Shown in pieces: positions 1 to 11,886 of a DNA stretch of 64,000 bases. The notes under the pieces were generated by a model, which was given only the letters and a program-made list of their open reading frames with translations, ran no database searches and was not told where the DNA came from. Position 1 is the first letter of the stretch. Every line of letters begins with the position of its first letter. Position numbers and translations under genes: made by a program. Source of the stretch: Climacium dendroides (Eukaryota > Streptophyta > Bryopsida > Hypnales > Climaciaceae); the NCBI GenBank assembly GCA_950106755.1, contig OX467088.1, positions 8,912,001 through 8,976,000 on the forward strand, read 5' to 3'.

Positions 1-436
1 TTCTCACCATGTGGATTGAAAGATATTAGCATTAGAAGTATTGAGCAAAAAATTTGGCAACTGCACTTCACAATGTTGCATTGGCATAAAAAAATGTCCA
101 AAATAGTGGTGCTTCTTTAGATTCATTCTTCAAGACAAGTTGGCTACATATTTGAAAATTTTCAGATTATTTGGAATTGTATAACATATAGGAAAAAAAT
201 AGTAAGTAGAAAGATGTAGAGAATGATTCAAAATAGTGTTAACAATTTATTGATAGACTTGAAAAATGCCAATCCCAATGGTTGTAACGTTGTAATAAAC
301 AATCTACATCTAATCTTTTTATTTTCTTGCAAAAGTATTGAAAATTGAGTGAAATAAAGGACTTCAAATTTATTTTAGAGTAGAAAATCCATAATGCCTA
401 CAAACTAAAACCCCTCATACCTTTTGACTCATTGAT
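1..436. other. AT-rich non-coding start of unit A
   Basis: No coding potential. It is paralogous to 22357-22815 and 46328-46799. Compared with B, about 25 bp are missing near base 40. Nothing recognisable apart from the shared repeat sequence. Confidence 0.6.
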
Positions 437-1417
437 TGTTGAAGGAGAAATAATTACCTAGTCGGAAATTATTCCATTAGTATAATAAGTTCGTGCTAAG
501 GGAGATGGTCAAGTAGGGAATCTATGCTAATAGGTTCAATAATCCAATTTGTAAATCCATAGCCAAAAACAATACTACAATGATATTGCACATACACACG
601 ACACCAATTTGGCTGAAATACAATTCTATTAAAATCCCGAATTGTTCATTAAATCACCGTTACAGATTCAACAATAATTTCACAAATTAATCTTTCAATA
701 CACTTTCACAACTTATCTTGCAAATCATCCTTTATACTCTAATCACTATCCTAATTGAAATCTAATTTTCAACACTCCCGACATTCCAACTAGGCTCTAA
801 TAATCCTTCATAGCTTCAACTAAGTCTGATTTAAAATTATTGCTATTATCACTATTTTTCATCTTTCATTTCAAACTTTCTTAAATTCAACAATTAACAT
901 CCTTCTTCAATTATCTCCTAACTTGGATAATTTTCTCTCACTTCATTTGCACATCACACACATCGCCATGCACTGGCACACACACATCCCAACTGGGACA
1001 TAGACACACTCAAACCGATCCAACCCTGGATCAACCACAATACACTTTCCAATTGGGAAATCACACAACAAAACAAAATACACAGCCTGACCGACTGGGA
1101 CTCGCACTAGCTTCACTCGCTGTGGGTCCAGAAGAATGAACACAATTTGGGACCTAATAGGACTCACAAAGACGGTTACTACTTGGAGAAGACAACCAAC
1201 TAACAACAACCTCCAATTTGGATTTGAAACAACACTAACAACGATACCAATTTCACTCAACCCGCTAGCATTCATCCAATTCAACTGATCAAACATTTAA
1301 CTCTAAATTCACTACTTACCAAATCAAACTTCACTACCTACCTCACAATTTTGGACATTCACCAAACCATGACATCAACTCTTGACTTGAAAAATAATTC
1401 CGATTCGGTTATCTACA
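437..1417. mobile_element. Solo-LTR-like insertion, 981 bp
   Basis: This block is absent from the matching positions in unit B (around 22815-22819) and unit C (around 46799-46803), which both read straight through. It starts TGTTGAAG and ends ATCTACA, the TG...CA ends of an LTR, and is bounded by a direct repeat TTGAT at 432-436 and 418-422 past base 1000 (1418-1422), the 5-bp duplication expected for LTR-element integrase. No internal domain, second LTR or primer site is present, so a solo LTR left by recombination is the simplest reading. A TATAAAGG-like string on the minus strand near 729-736 would suit a minus-strand orientation, but the family is unknown. Confidence 0.65.
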
Positions 1418-3039
1418 TTGATCAAAATGGAATGATTCAAAGATTTTATTTGTATATAAATATAGAAAATAATTTTTTAAATAAAAAAAGTGATTTTTTT
1501 AACCTACCTTGACTACCCATTTATGAAAAAAAATAACATATTAGGCCATAAGTTTTTATTCATATTTTCAAATGTCCCAAGTAATTTGTAGTGTACAAAA
1601 AAGATATTCTTCATTCACATCTCTTCTATTAAAATTTGCGCCAAAAACATGTAAATCTCCAACCATTTATACCTGCCCCAAATTGCTATTTTGCCAAATT
1701 TAGTCCATTGGTCCTATTGGGGTTAACTTCATTGTGAAACTATGTGGACATGTATTATAGTATTTGAAAATAAGATCATATATTTGTGTTTTCAAAAATA
1801 GTCGTATATGCTATTTTGTACAATGTATGTACAATTATACTTAATATTTCAAAAATATTTATTTTGTAATGAATTTTGTTGCACCTATGCTATAAACTTG
1901 ATGGTTAAGGTTAGATTTTAGATTTCTCAGTTGAAACTAGAATTAAATTTCTTGATTAGTCCAATGTGATGTTTATCCTTGCGAAAGACACCACATTGTT
2001 TTATACAATTTTAATATAGCTTCAAGAATATCCATAAATTTATTTAAAAAATACTAGTTTAATTAAAATCAAAACCAAAATCACATGTCAATTGAAGGGC
2101 ATTTGTTTTTTTAAATTCATTAAAAAAAAGTTACATTTTGTTTTTAAATTTTAATTAATTTAGTGATGGGCTAAAATTTTGTTTTCAATTGCTTAGAAAT
2201 AAACAAATGTATCATTGATGTTTAAATCCTCATTTTTTTTCTCAAATAGTAATTTGTGATACTAGCTTCATATTCTATTCATTTGTTTATTAAAAACAAT
2301 TTAGCATTGCAATTTTAACTGGGAACAAAGGAATAGAAAGACAACTTGATGTATCTAACAAATAAATAATTTCATAAATTTAATGAATGGTTTTTTCTTG
2401 GCAAAAATGTTGCCTAAAGTTAAATATCTACCATTCAATGGATTTTATTTATGCCACCTAGTGTTTCAGACATTGATAAATTGAATGTGAAATAAAATTA
2501 TGTCCATCACTTCTTATGTTGAGCATGCAATGGTGACCTTGTGCAATTTGTATGGTTAAAGTTTTTCTTTTTTTAAAATTTTGGTAAACATATCAATTTT
2601 GGCAAAAAAAATTTACCTCTCCTATATTTACATAGTCAAACTAAATTTTTCAAGCTTTTGACAAAATGTTGTCATTTTTATCACTTGAAATATGACTCAA
2701 TCATCTTTATTCCAATAGATAAAAACTTGTCACTAATAAACTATAATTTCCAACAATTTTTTCATTCACATGGGATCTCATCTACTTCCAATAAAGAAAC
2801 CAAAGATGGCACTTGCTTCAATTCTTATTCCTCTTAAAATTAGCGAAAGTGTTTGAGTGTTAAAGGATTTTGAATGGTACTATTTAGTCACGTACTGCTA
2901 GGTTTTGACGCTCAATTCAACCAACTTATAGTACTTAATAAGACTAATTTATCAAAAGTACACTATTTCAAATTAATCTGTAACTAAATTTTAAAAATTT
3001 AGTATTTTGAATCATTATCTATTTCTTTCTACTTGTTAT
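1418..3039. other. AT-rich non-coding, unit A
   Basis: No supportable gene. Paralogous to 22816-24220 in B and to 46799-47790 in C. C lacks the part corresponding to about 2398-2850. B loses everything from about 2804 up to 4194. No recognisable element inside. Confidence 0.55.
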
Positions 3040-3892
3040 TGGTGAAACCTTTAGAAAAAATTTCATGAGATAGAAAAACTTATTAGCTTCATGGGAATAT
3101 CATTTTCATTTCAATTGTTGGTTGTGAGCAAAAATTAAACCACAAAAGCCCAAATTTTCATTCAACGGACAAACAATATAAGTCCACAAAAAATTGTGGT
3201 TAATTTCTTCATTTTTTTTATAGATCATATTTTTGTCTATGTAAAGCTTTGATTCGTTCCATTTGAATTAGTGATGTGAAAGATATGAACAATCTTGCTT
3301 TTTAGCCAATCTAAGCATCTTCTTGACAAAATAACTTATAGAATTCATTTCTAAATGCAATTTTCACAATTTTCCAAAAAAAATTGTTTAACAAGGTTAA
3401 GTTTTCTTGCTAGAACCATCTCACTATTGGGATTATTGTATTTCAATCCCATCTTAGAGCTATTAACAATGTAGTTTTTCTTTCAATCTTGGACCTACCT
3501 CTATTTAACAATTTTTTATGGAATGAAAATAAATTGAGTTTTCTATGAAATGTTTTTCCTAGACTTTCAACTCAATTCTTTGACACCATTTTTTCTTTAA
3601 TGCTAAATCTTTAATGCTAAAAAAATTCACAAATGGTAGTCAAAGTCATGAAATTATAGGCTAGTGTTCTAAATGAATAAATAAACTTTGAATGCTAATA
3701 AATATCTCTCAACCTCTATGGTCAAACTTCATGAAATTTTTACCTTGTGATCTTAGATAAGTACAATATAGGATCCAATGGTTAGATTCTAAATTTTGGT
3801 TTGTTTGTTTAATTCCTTGAACAAATGCAATAAAAATGATCATTTTGAATGTTATTTGACAAAAAATAATGGCCTTGGGTCTTAAGGGTTTG
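3040..3892 (-). mobile_element. Copy of the TTAA-type repeat module, minus orientation
   Basis: Reads, on the minus strand, the same phrases as the other module copies: a start near 3892 resembling CCCTTAAGACCCAAGG, then the stretch about attagaatctaaccatt, then the segment around caatccaaagctttacat, and a 3' part related to 21400-21480. The TTAA that flanks the better copies is changed here to TTTG. It is the paralogue of 48000-48840 in unit C and is deleted in unit B. Confidence 0.5.
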
Positions 3893-4371
3893 AGTGTTGC
3901 TACCTTTTGTAGTGTAATGAAAAATAAATGAGAATGTATAACATGTTAAAATGGATATGTTGCTAAATTTTTTGAATAAAATAAAATGTTTCATCTTTCT
4001 AAATAGCCTAGTTGAGGGGGGAAATTATATTGTGTGTGTCATGTGTCATGTATTTACAAGGCTTGATTCATGAAACTTGTGGAATTTAATGATTACAATA
4101 TAAGATTCTTGGAATATGAAGTTGATTGTTGTAAAAACCAAAGGTAGTCTAATTTAGTCCAAATCAAAGAAAGCATGTCATTGTCAAATGTCAATTTTAT
4201 GACTATTTAAGGTTTCAAGAGCCCACAATATAAGGAATTTCAAAATATCAGAGTATCATATTTTGTGATACAAGTGGAAGTATAAAATTGTAGGAGTATA
4301 ATGATAGTAAATTTGCAACCAATGTAAAAGCACAATAAAAGTAAAAGTATAACAAACACAAAGTAAAATCA
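3893..4371. other. Non-coding upstream region of the 137-codon ORF
   Basis: AT-rich sequence between the repeat module and the minisatellite, shared with unit C (48841-49317) and mostly deleted in B. Short stretches of aaagtaaaag-like sequence begin near 4325 and lead into the minisatellite. No gene is supportable. Confidence 0.5.
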
Positions 4372-4531
4372 AAAGTAAAATCATTGTTTCTAAAGTAAAA
4401 GCATTGTTTTCAAAATAAAAGAATTGTTTCCAAAGTAAAAGAATTGTTTTCAAAGTAAAAGCATTGTTTTCAAAGTAAAAGAATTGTTTTCAAAGTAAAA
4501 GAATTGTTTCCAAAGTAAAAGAATTGTTCTT
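4372..4531. repeat. 20-bp minisatellite, 8 copies
   Basis: Eight head-to-tail copies of a 20-bp unit close to AAAGTAAAAGAATTGTTTTC start at 4372, 4392, 4412, 4432, 4452, 4472, 4492 and 4512. Variation is mainly at the c/a before ATTG and in the last two bases. The array ends 8 bp before the TATA box of the ORF. The same position in unit C has 4 copies and in unit B none. Confidence 0.92.
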
Positions 4532-4539
4532 GCCTAATG

Positions 4540-4547
4540 TATAAATA
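4540..4547 (+). promoter_or_regulatory. TATA box candidate for the unit A ORF
   Basis: TATAAATA lies directly after the minisatellite and about 160 bp upstream of the ATG at 4708. It is conserved at 49406-49413 in unit C and deleted in unit B. Position and sequence fit a plant core promoter with a leader of roughly 130 bases, but transcription is inferred. Confidence 0.5.
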
Positions 4548-4707
4548 AGAAATCAATCTCATATTAAAAATACAACTTATTCCTTCTTTTCATGGACTTT
4601 TTTTGTGTTGAATTTGCTTATGCATTAGAACTCATTCACTATTGAGTAAAGGCAAGGTATCATTGTGAGGTAAATTCCAATCATTAGAAAAAGCGTGATT
4701 ACAAAAA

Positions 4708-5121
4708 ATGGCATTTCACTTGGATCATGCCAAATTGGTCAACACAACTCCACCACATATGCTAAAGCGAGGGTTCCAAATCCTCAAAGCTTGGCAAAAA
4801 GAGGAGAAGATGAGAGGGGAGAAGAAGAAGGAGATGCCGTGGTTGACGGACGAAAAAATTGCGCAATATTTGGCCTACCTCAACCCTCAAGTTTTGGCCG
4901 CCAAACGAATTCGCTTTCCGTTCCGGACGAGCTGCACCAATGCCCACCTTCGATGGCTCTTCTATCAACATGCGGCCGACATCAACTATCACAACAAGGA
5001 AGCCATCAACTTTTTTCCGCTAGCGTGGAATGAGTTGATTGAGGAATTGTGGCCCGGCAACGCCCTTGCTCCAACGGAGCCCCGGAGTTGGGAAATCGAA
5101 GTTGGAGAAGAAGGAGAATGA
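4708..5121 (+). CDS. Conserved 137-residue protein of unknown function, unit A copy
   Basis: I do not recognise this protein. The ATG has a favourable plant context (aaaaaaATGGC). The N-terminal third is basic and rich in Lys/Glu, residues 44-100 contain several Trp and aromatic residues (motifs PWLTDEK and RFPFRTSC), and the C-terminus is acidic (EVGEEGE). There is no signal peptide or membrane segment. The frame is visibly richer in G and C than its surroundings. It is open in all three array units with no indel, while neighbouring DNA has many. Across the units I count eight base changes in this frame, four silent and four replacing; in the overlapping +3 frame (open from 4695) most would be replacing, so this frame is the better candidate. 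It could still be a captured gene fragment or one exon of a longer gene. Confidence 0.5.
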   Translation: MAFHLDHAKLVNTTPPHMLKRGFQILKAWQKEEKMRGEKKKEMPWLTDEKIAQYLAYLNPQVLAAKRIRFPFRTSCTNAHLRWLFYQHAADINYHNKEAINFFPLAWNELIEELWPGNALAPTEPRSWEIEVGEEGE

Positions 5122-5618
5122 GAATTGGAAACTCCAAATTCCAAATTCCAGTTTTCCCAGCCAGGAAAAAACAAAGTGTGCACTCCAGTAAGCTTGGGTA
5201 AGGTCAGTGAGCCCATTGCAGGCCAAATAAGGGTCTGGTGACCTGATTTTCAAAGCCATGTGGTAGCAGCAACCCAACTGAAGGCAACTACAGCACCGAA
5301 CCCAAATTAGGGCTTACCAAGAAATATCAATTCAAGGACCAGAAAAGTCAGAACGTGTTCAGCCAACTGACTGACAAGACTCTGGAAATCAGTTAAGAGC
5401 TTTTCAGTAGTGACGCATTTAATTAGTCTACCCAACTCATTTGGACAGGGTCCTGAAATTACATTTTAGAGAAATTGGGAAGTCCCAAAGTTACCAGCAG
5501 TAGGGTAACACCCATGTCTGGTCACCTTTGCGAAGTTCTTCAAGAAAGAGGAATTTTCGTCAGCTAGGAGTTGGAAGGTTCTGGAAGGTTCTGATGAGTT
5601 CCTTTGTGGTTCCAGAAT
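5122..5618. other. Conserved moderately GC-rich sequence downstream of the ORF
   Basis: Follows the stop codon and is shared with 24733-25223 and 49987-50500. Between A and B I count about 11 substitutions and one small indel. It contains splice-like strings (cagtaagc, gggtaagg, ttgcagg) within 60 bp, too close together for a normal intron. It may be a 3' untranslated region or the rest of a captured segment. Confidence 0.4.
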
Positions 5619-8600
5619 AATTGGTTGTAATACATTGTTTGAAGACTACACATGTAGTTTACTTTTGGTGCACAATTGAGGTTGCATTTTTGAAAACAAG
5701 CATTAGGTGTTGTCATTGTGTGTGTTGAAGGTGTTGAATCACAACAAATGGTGCATGCATGATTTCATGAAACGCGTAACATAATGTTTTTTGGTGGAGA
5801 TGTCCAAGTCTTTTTTTTGTGCGTCAATGAACTACTGGTATATTTTTTTTGTCTTGCATGTAAACCAATTTGCAATTGTAGAGCACTTTCTTCATTATCA
5901 TTGATTGTTGCAAGATTGTTTCAAATTCAAGCTATTTGATGTTATTAAAATGAAGTATGCATAGGGTTCAAATTGCCAGTGTATATTTGAGGTGCATAGA
6001 AATGCTCAATGTGCACTAGTTGGCATTGAAATTTTTATATTAACACTAAAACTGTGCAAGCACCTTCATCTTTTTCCTTCTCATATAATTCATGACCTTC
6101 AAGACAAAATTGAAGACAAATCCACTCTCACAATTGATATAAAAACCAACATTGAAAAATATAAAAAATAAATAATATGCTTTTTTTTAATTGAACTTTA
6201 AATCAACAAAGATTTTTTAAAAACTAATCTAAGATTTTGAACATCAAGTTGAATAGAACAATTATAAGAAAAATCCTAAAATAATGAAAAATTGAAATAT
6301 ATAATTATTTCAACAATAAAAAAATTAGAAAGTATTTCAATAGTTCTTAATGAAATCTCTAAATTTAGTGTGCGTTATGCATCATGACAAAACATTCTTT
6401 TGTTGTAAATTTTTCAATTTTGAACCCATGAAGATTTTTGGGAGAACAGGATGTATCATACTATACAAACCTTCCAACCCCCCATATGCAATTACTTCCC
6501 AACAATCAAGCACTAGGTCTTGTTATTGTAGTTCATGGGTGTTCAAGATGTTGAATCATACCAAATGGTGCATGCATGATTTCGTGAAACACATAACATA
6601 ATATTTTTTGGTGTAAATGTACAAGTTTTTTTCTTTGGTGTTGGTGAACTATATTTTTGTTTTATATGTATCATTAACAAATTTGCAATAATAGTGTGAA
6701 ATGTATAACTTCAAGTGTTTGGAAATATTTATTCTTGTTGAAATATGTTGAACCACAAATGTGAGTTGTTTATTTTACTTGCAAAAAAAAGATTGATATC
6801 GAATGGAATTTTTTAAAAATAAACAATAAAACATAAATCCAAAAATACATAAGTACTAGAAGCCTATTGCATAAAGGATCATACTACAAAATGATGTAAT
6901 CCTAGATTACTTTCAATCACAAGTCTAAAAAATAATGTCCCCCTCTTTCAAAATACCTTTTGGACACAAATGGATACATAATCTATTAGAGAGTAATTGT
7001 ACAGTACTATCTTCATTGTCATTGAATGTTGTAGAATTGTCAAGCTATTTAATCTTATTAAAACGAAGAATACACAGGGTAATTGCACACTACAATACTC
7101 AAAGTGCCACTCAATATTTTTGAAAAAAAATAAAAATAATAATATGCTTTTTATTTAACATAAAATCAACAAAGTTGTCTTAAAATCTAATTTAAAATTT
7201 TCAACATCAAGTTGAATAAAAAAATTCAATTTTTTTTTAAAATAGTAAAAATTGTGATAGAATAGAAATTGTTGACGATATGTTAACATATAGAGATGTT
7301 CTTGATTATGAGTAGTGGACCTAGTAGACATAAACTATTGAATTTTAAAATAGTTAATAATTCTAAAATTATAATAATCTAAAATTTTCATAGAGGTAAA
7401 TAATTTTGTGAAAATACCATGAAGTGAATTGAAAAAATATGTGTCACTTCTAAGCACTTTCAAATGGTTTTAATGACAAATTGTAATTTGACTACAAAAT
7501 TTTTAAAAGTATATTAAATTGAAAACTATAACAAGAACATCCTAGTTAATTAAAATTTTCTACCCCAGACACAAGTGGTTACAATTTCATATATTGAAAC
7601 TAAAGGGATTCAATTTCATGCTACTCTAAATTCAAACTCATACAACTCAATTTAAATTCAAATTCATGTACATTAAAACCTCGACATCATGGAAGACATC
7701 ATGGATGGATTTATGCATAGATAGAAAAGGAGTGTAGAATTCCTAAAAGCCAATAGATTTACTAAAGTAATACACAATAGACTTCAATATCATGTATACA
7801 ATTCTAAATCATATTCCATTCAAATCTTTTCATTTTTATATTTTAAAAAATAATTATAATTTATAAAATAAAAAATTACATTTGATATATTTTAGTTCTA
7901 AAAAGGAATGTAAAGTAGATAAAGAATAGGTAAAACAATCCATGGTTGAGTAAAGGAGATGCATACATATTTATAATGACAACCATTAAGTCAAAACCGG
8001 TTTAGATGACATTTAGTATAGGGTGCACTAGATGTGAATAGATATGACTCAACTCTCAAAGTCCCAAGGCCATTTTTCTATCAAAAACCATTCAAAACTA
8101 CCACTTGTGCTACATTCACCTTTGAAATAAAAAAACTCTTAGAATCTAACCGTAGGATATTGTTCTTCACTTGTGGTAAAAATGTGTAGGAATTGAAGTA
8201 AAACTTTTAGCATTTTTTTCTTGTAGTAAGATTATATTTTTGTCTAAATGGAAAGATTTGATTCATTCCATTTAGATTAAGTGATGTGAAAATTATAGAG
8301 CTTCTTGTTATCTAGTCAATTCGAGCAACTTCTTGAAACAAATTTTTTCTTTTCTTTTGAATGCTAATATCTTTCAATCTATATGGTCAAGTATCACAAA
8401 ATATTTACTACTTGTTCCTACATCCTTTATTGCAAATTTCTCAATTGGAATGCATAATACGCTTGTAGACATAGTAAGCACATAAACCTATACAAATTTG
8501 TTATAAAAAATATGACTCAACATTAATAAGAATAATTGTATCACCTTTAGATGCTTGGAATAAATGTTTACTTGAAATTCACTTCAATGATTGGTTAAAG

Positions 8601-9471
8601 GTTACTTTGATTTTTGTAAGAAAGCGTTGTGATACTCTTAAATTATGAAAGAACCTTACCAATATTATTTGTAATTAAAACTTGTTATTCTCCATAGACC
8701 ATAGTTGTGAATATTGCACACATTTTTTTGTTTTTTATTCAAATACATTGGCTCAATACCCCAAAATTTATTCTCATAGTTGTGTGGGATGCACAATATA
8801 CAATGTTCAAACAATAAGTTCAAAAGATTTATGCTTTCACCTTTGCACAATTCTTCATAGTAATTAGATTTTGGAATCTAATATTGAGGGTATTTTAATG
8901 TGACACAAAAAGTTTTAGTGTCTTTTTGTGCCTTGATTGCCCCTTGAAGATGTTTTTTATTCTTAATATGTGAACAAAGTCTCAACTTTGGAGAAGAATA
9001 CTCCAAAAATAATCTTTCAAAAATTTCACACAATATTGGGACAAGTAGTAGTTCTAAGGCCCAACAATTTTCATAACTTTTGATTGCATGGTTAAAAATA
9101 TCACATGATATGTAATTTTTAATGCTCGGCGGGCAATTTAGACATCTCAAAAAATTACTTTTAAAAAAAATAAAAATTTGACTTATTTGACTTTTATATA
9201 TATAGCTTTGGATCATTTGAATTTGAATAGCAAGATGAAAGTTGCGAGGAGTTTTAGTTTGCATGTAGTTATAGATTCTCTACAATGAAATAATAATAAA
9301 CTTTGAAAGAAATTAAATCATAGGATGTAGATTATTTATTACAATATTACAACCTTTGGAATTAGTATTTTTCAATTTCATAACTAAAGTCTTAACAATT
9401 ATTTAGTATTTTGAATCATTATCTACTTTTTTGTACTTACTATTTTTTCAAGTATGAATATGAAATATTTT
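5619..9471. repeat. Block identical to 25224-29076
   Basis: With a constant offset of 19605 I found no mismatch in the lines compared, and all short reading frames inside translate identically. The last difference on the left is at 5618 versus 25223. On the right the match stops at 9471, exactly where unit A has lost 618 bp that unit B keeps. The content is AT-rich and non-coding: an internal duplication (5700-6690), a partial repeat module (8045-8340), and sequence also shared with unit C at 59555-60274. Identical reading frames here are not evidence of coding selection. Confidence 0.85.
5700..6690. repeat. Degenerate ~0.8 kb internal duplication
   Basis: The stretch starting near 5708 (tgttgtcattgtg, then atgcatgatttcatgaaac) is repeated in diverged form from about 6519 (cttgttattgtag, then atgcatgatttcgtgaaac). 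The second copy is partial. In unit C the same unit occurs at 50580-51420, about 57775-58110 and 58110-58925. Nothing coding is visible. Confidence 0.6.
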
Positions 9472-10506
9472 AATTGGTGCCTAGAAAAAAGAGTTATGAC
9501 ACCATGAGTCCAAAAAGCAACTCAAGGGATAGCCTAGAAAAATCACAAACTGTTTATTTTTTCTACAAAGATTATATTTTTGTCTATATCTGAAGCTTTG
9601 ATTCATTCTATTTGGAATAGTGATGTAAAAGTTATGGACAATCTTTTTTGGGGGCAATCTAAGCTTCTTCGTGAAAAAATAACTTTTAGAATCCATTTTT
9701 GAATGCAATATTTATAGTATTTAAAAAGAATTGTGAGACATAGTTAAGTTTGCTAGCTAAAACAATCTCATTGTTTGAATTATTGTATTTCAACTCCATC
9801 TTAGAGCTATTAATGGTTTAGATATCCTTTCAATCTTGAACCTACTTCTACTTAATAATTTTTTAATGAGTGAAAATTAAGTGTTTTTTTGTTGGATTTT
9901 TTTCAAGAATCTCAATTCAATTCTTCGATATAAAAAATTAGCAAAACAAATATCAATAGTGCAAAATCTTTATGTTCAAAAGATTCAAAGCCAAAAAATC
10001 TAGTCAATTAAGGTGTAAAGAAACTTCATTAGGAAAAGTTTCAAGCCTAAAAAAGCTATTGGTTTCTGATATTTGGGTTTCTGATTTTTGGCACCCTAGC
10101 AGTGCAAATACATATTTTTTTTAAATAAATTAATAAATTAATGTAAAAAATAAAAATATTAAAATAGCCAATCTAACATGGCGCTAATTAGCAATAGTGC
10201 CATGTCAAATTTGAAAAAAATAAAAAAATAATTATTTCTTTTTTGTAATTGCACCACGGGGGGTGCAAACTTCCCAACCTCTTTGAGGCCTGGATATTTC
10301 CTACTGGTTTTTGTCACTTTGATAAATGCAAATATCTTGCAATCTATGAGGTTAAAGTATTTGAAATTTTTCCCACACATTCTCATACTAATTTAGTACA
10401 AGAACCTATGGTTAGATATGTAAAAAAATTTGAAGTTTTTTGCTCTTTGTAATAGAAATGGTTGTTTTGAGTGGGTTTTGATGGGAAAAAGGGCTTGGGA
10501 CTTTAG
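9472..10506 (-). mobile_element. Repeat module copy, minus orientation, left end lost
   Basis: Paralogue of the best module copy at 29550-30736. The right terminus is preserved as gggactttagaggTTAA ending near 10506. The left end and about 470 bp beyond it were removed by the 618-bp deletion at 9471/9472. No protein coding. Confidence 0.6.
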
Positions 10507-10778
10507 AGGTTAATAAATAAATAACGATGAAGAAATAGTTGTGCTTTGGGTTGGAGTCCTTTCAAGTAGTTTTGGACCAAAAAATACTAAAACTCTTCAA
10601 GGATTATATGCAAATTGTGTTATAGTTTCATTTGTCAAGTTTTCATAGTACAAATTTTCAATCATTTGTTCTTGTTAAACCTTAATGACATTCCAATGTT
10701 TCTTTAAAAAACTTTGTAAGTTGATGAAACCTTTTTTTTTATTGATGCATTCTATTCTAGTTTTGTAAAATTTAAGTG
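10507..10778. other. AT-rich spacer ending at a deletion junction
   Basis: Shared with 30737-31005 in unit B. At about 10778 the sequence jumps directly into the last bases of a CACTA element, whereas B continues with about 3.1 kb more. Unit A therefore carries a deletion. Confidence 0.6.
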
Positions 10779-10801
10779 AATTCCTACGTTTTCTACTAGT
10801 G
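10779..10801. mobile_element. 23-bp scar of a CACTA MITE
   Basis: The string cgttttctactagtg followed by ATA is the right terminus of the element that is complete at 33931-34102. The remainder of it was lost with the ~3.1 kb deletion. The scar shows that A once had the insertion. Confidence 0.75.
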
Positions 10802-11580
10802 ATAGTTTCCTGCAATAGATAGGTGCACCATCTTCCAAAAGCAATTCCTTTGGCACTCTACCCATGAAATGAAGCAACTCGCCATTGTAGACGAGATTGT
10901 AGACTACTTCAACAAAATCCTTAGTAGAGTGTTGATCTTTAGGTATAAAAACAAGTTGTGACTTTTTCCCTCTAGCTAGCAAATTCGCCCCAAATCATCA
11001 AAGAAGTTTTTCCACTCTTCAAAATTACAACTTGATGAATAGTGCTCAATCGCTCATATGCATTTCTTCAAACACGAACTCCCGCATGAACTCCCACACG
11101 AACTTGTCTAGAATTTTTCCAACTTCAAAGGTAGACTCATCTGTCCAAACAACTCGCTCCCATTCTCCTACACTCCACCCACAATACTTCTGAGCAAAAG
11201 TCAATTGTTGAGATATGTGACAAAGTGTTAAAAAGTTTTTTTAAAGCAATTCAACTGAAAATGCCACTTCTATGTAAGGCCCTTCAAATAGTGCTTCTAG
11301 ATGCTTAAGTAGGGCATATACTAGTAATCTCTAAGACCATCAAGCGACAATGAGTTTTTGAAACACATATAATAACACAAACATTTCTATTACTCAACTT
11401 CTTAGCATGACTTTCACCACAAGGTTTGCACTTATAGGTTTCATTTTCTCGAAATTTCTTCACCAACCTTTGAATTGTTCTAATAGGGACTCCAACAACA
11501 GCTACAATGTCAACTCTTGTCTTCCCTAATTCACTCAAACCTGCAATGCGCATATGAGTTTCATTTGAAATAGCTATCAT
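10802..11580 (-). pseudogene. Tc1-like (DD34E) transposase, truncated and frameshifted
   Basis: A cut-and-paste transposase of the IS630/Tc1/mariner superfamily. The first segment (11305-11580, 91 codons from ATG at 11580) shows a helix-turn-helix region with motif RTIQRLVKKF. A WTDESTFEVG motif with the first catalytic Asp lies near 11129. The next segment (10752-10982) shows QLVFIPKDQHS and LEDGAPIY, the second catalytic Asp. Stop codons and frame changes separate the segments. The part with the third catalytic residue, visible in units B and C, is deleted, so the copy cannot encode an active enzyme. Its last residues run into the CACTA scar. Confidence 0.8.
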
Positions 11581-11699
11581 CTACAAATTTCAAAATGCTA
11601 GTTGGATCCAAGAATTTTAATAACCAACCTCATGCATTCATCATTCAAACTTTAGTTAGTGATCACCCATCATTCATGATCCAGCCCTCACTCACTCAA

Positions 11700-11886
11700 T
11701 CATCAAATAGCTTCATTTACTTAGTTACCACATAACTTCACTCACTCAGCCATCACATAGCCTCACTTAATCACTCATCACATAGCCTCACTTAATCACT
11801 CATCACATAGCCTTATCCACTCAGTCATCACATAGTCTTCATTCACTCAATTATCACATCCTTCATGCACTTAGTCATCAATTAGG
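11700..11886. repeat. ~25-bp minisatellite inside the Tc1-like element
   Basis: Seven to eight degenerate units of about 25 bp around tcatcacatagcctcactta. Two adjacent units are identical. Unit B (34998-35161) has one unit fewer. It lies upstream of the transposase start. Confidence 0.8.

Noticed and set aside
943..1296. 117-codon minus-strand frame
   Set aside because: Lies within the solo-LTR-like insertion, shows no domain, and is absent from B and C.
4372..4531. CRISPR-like array of short direct repeats
   Set aside because: The 20-bp units are contiguous with no spacers; it is a minisatellite.
4695..5033. Second open frame of 112-115 codons overlapping the 137-codon ORF
   Set aside because: Nearly all base changes between the three units alter its residues, and it has no motifs; a shadow of the better frame.
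8878..9264. 128-codon minus-strand frame conserved in A and B
   Set aside because: The whole surrounding 3.85 kb is identical, so conservation says nothing about coding; composition is background-like and no motif is visible.
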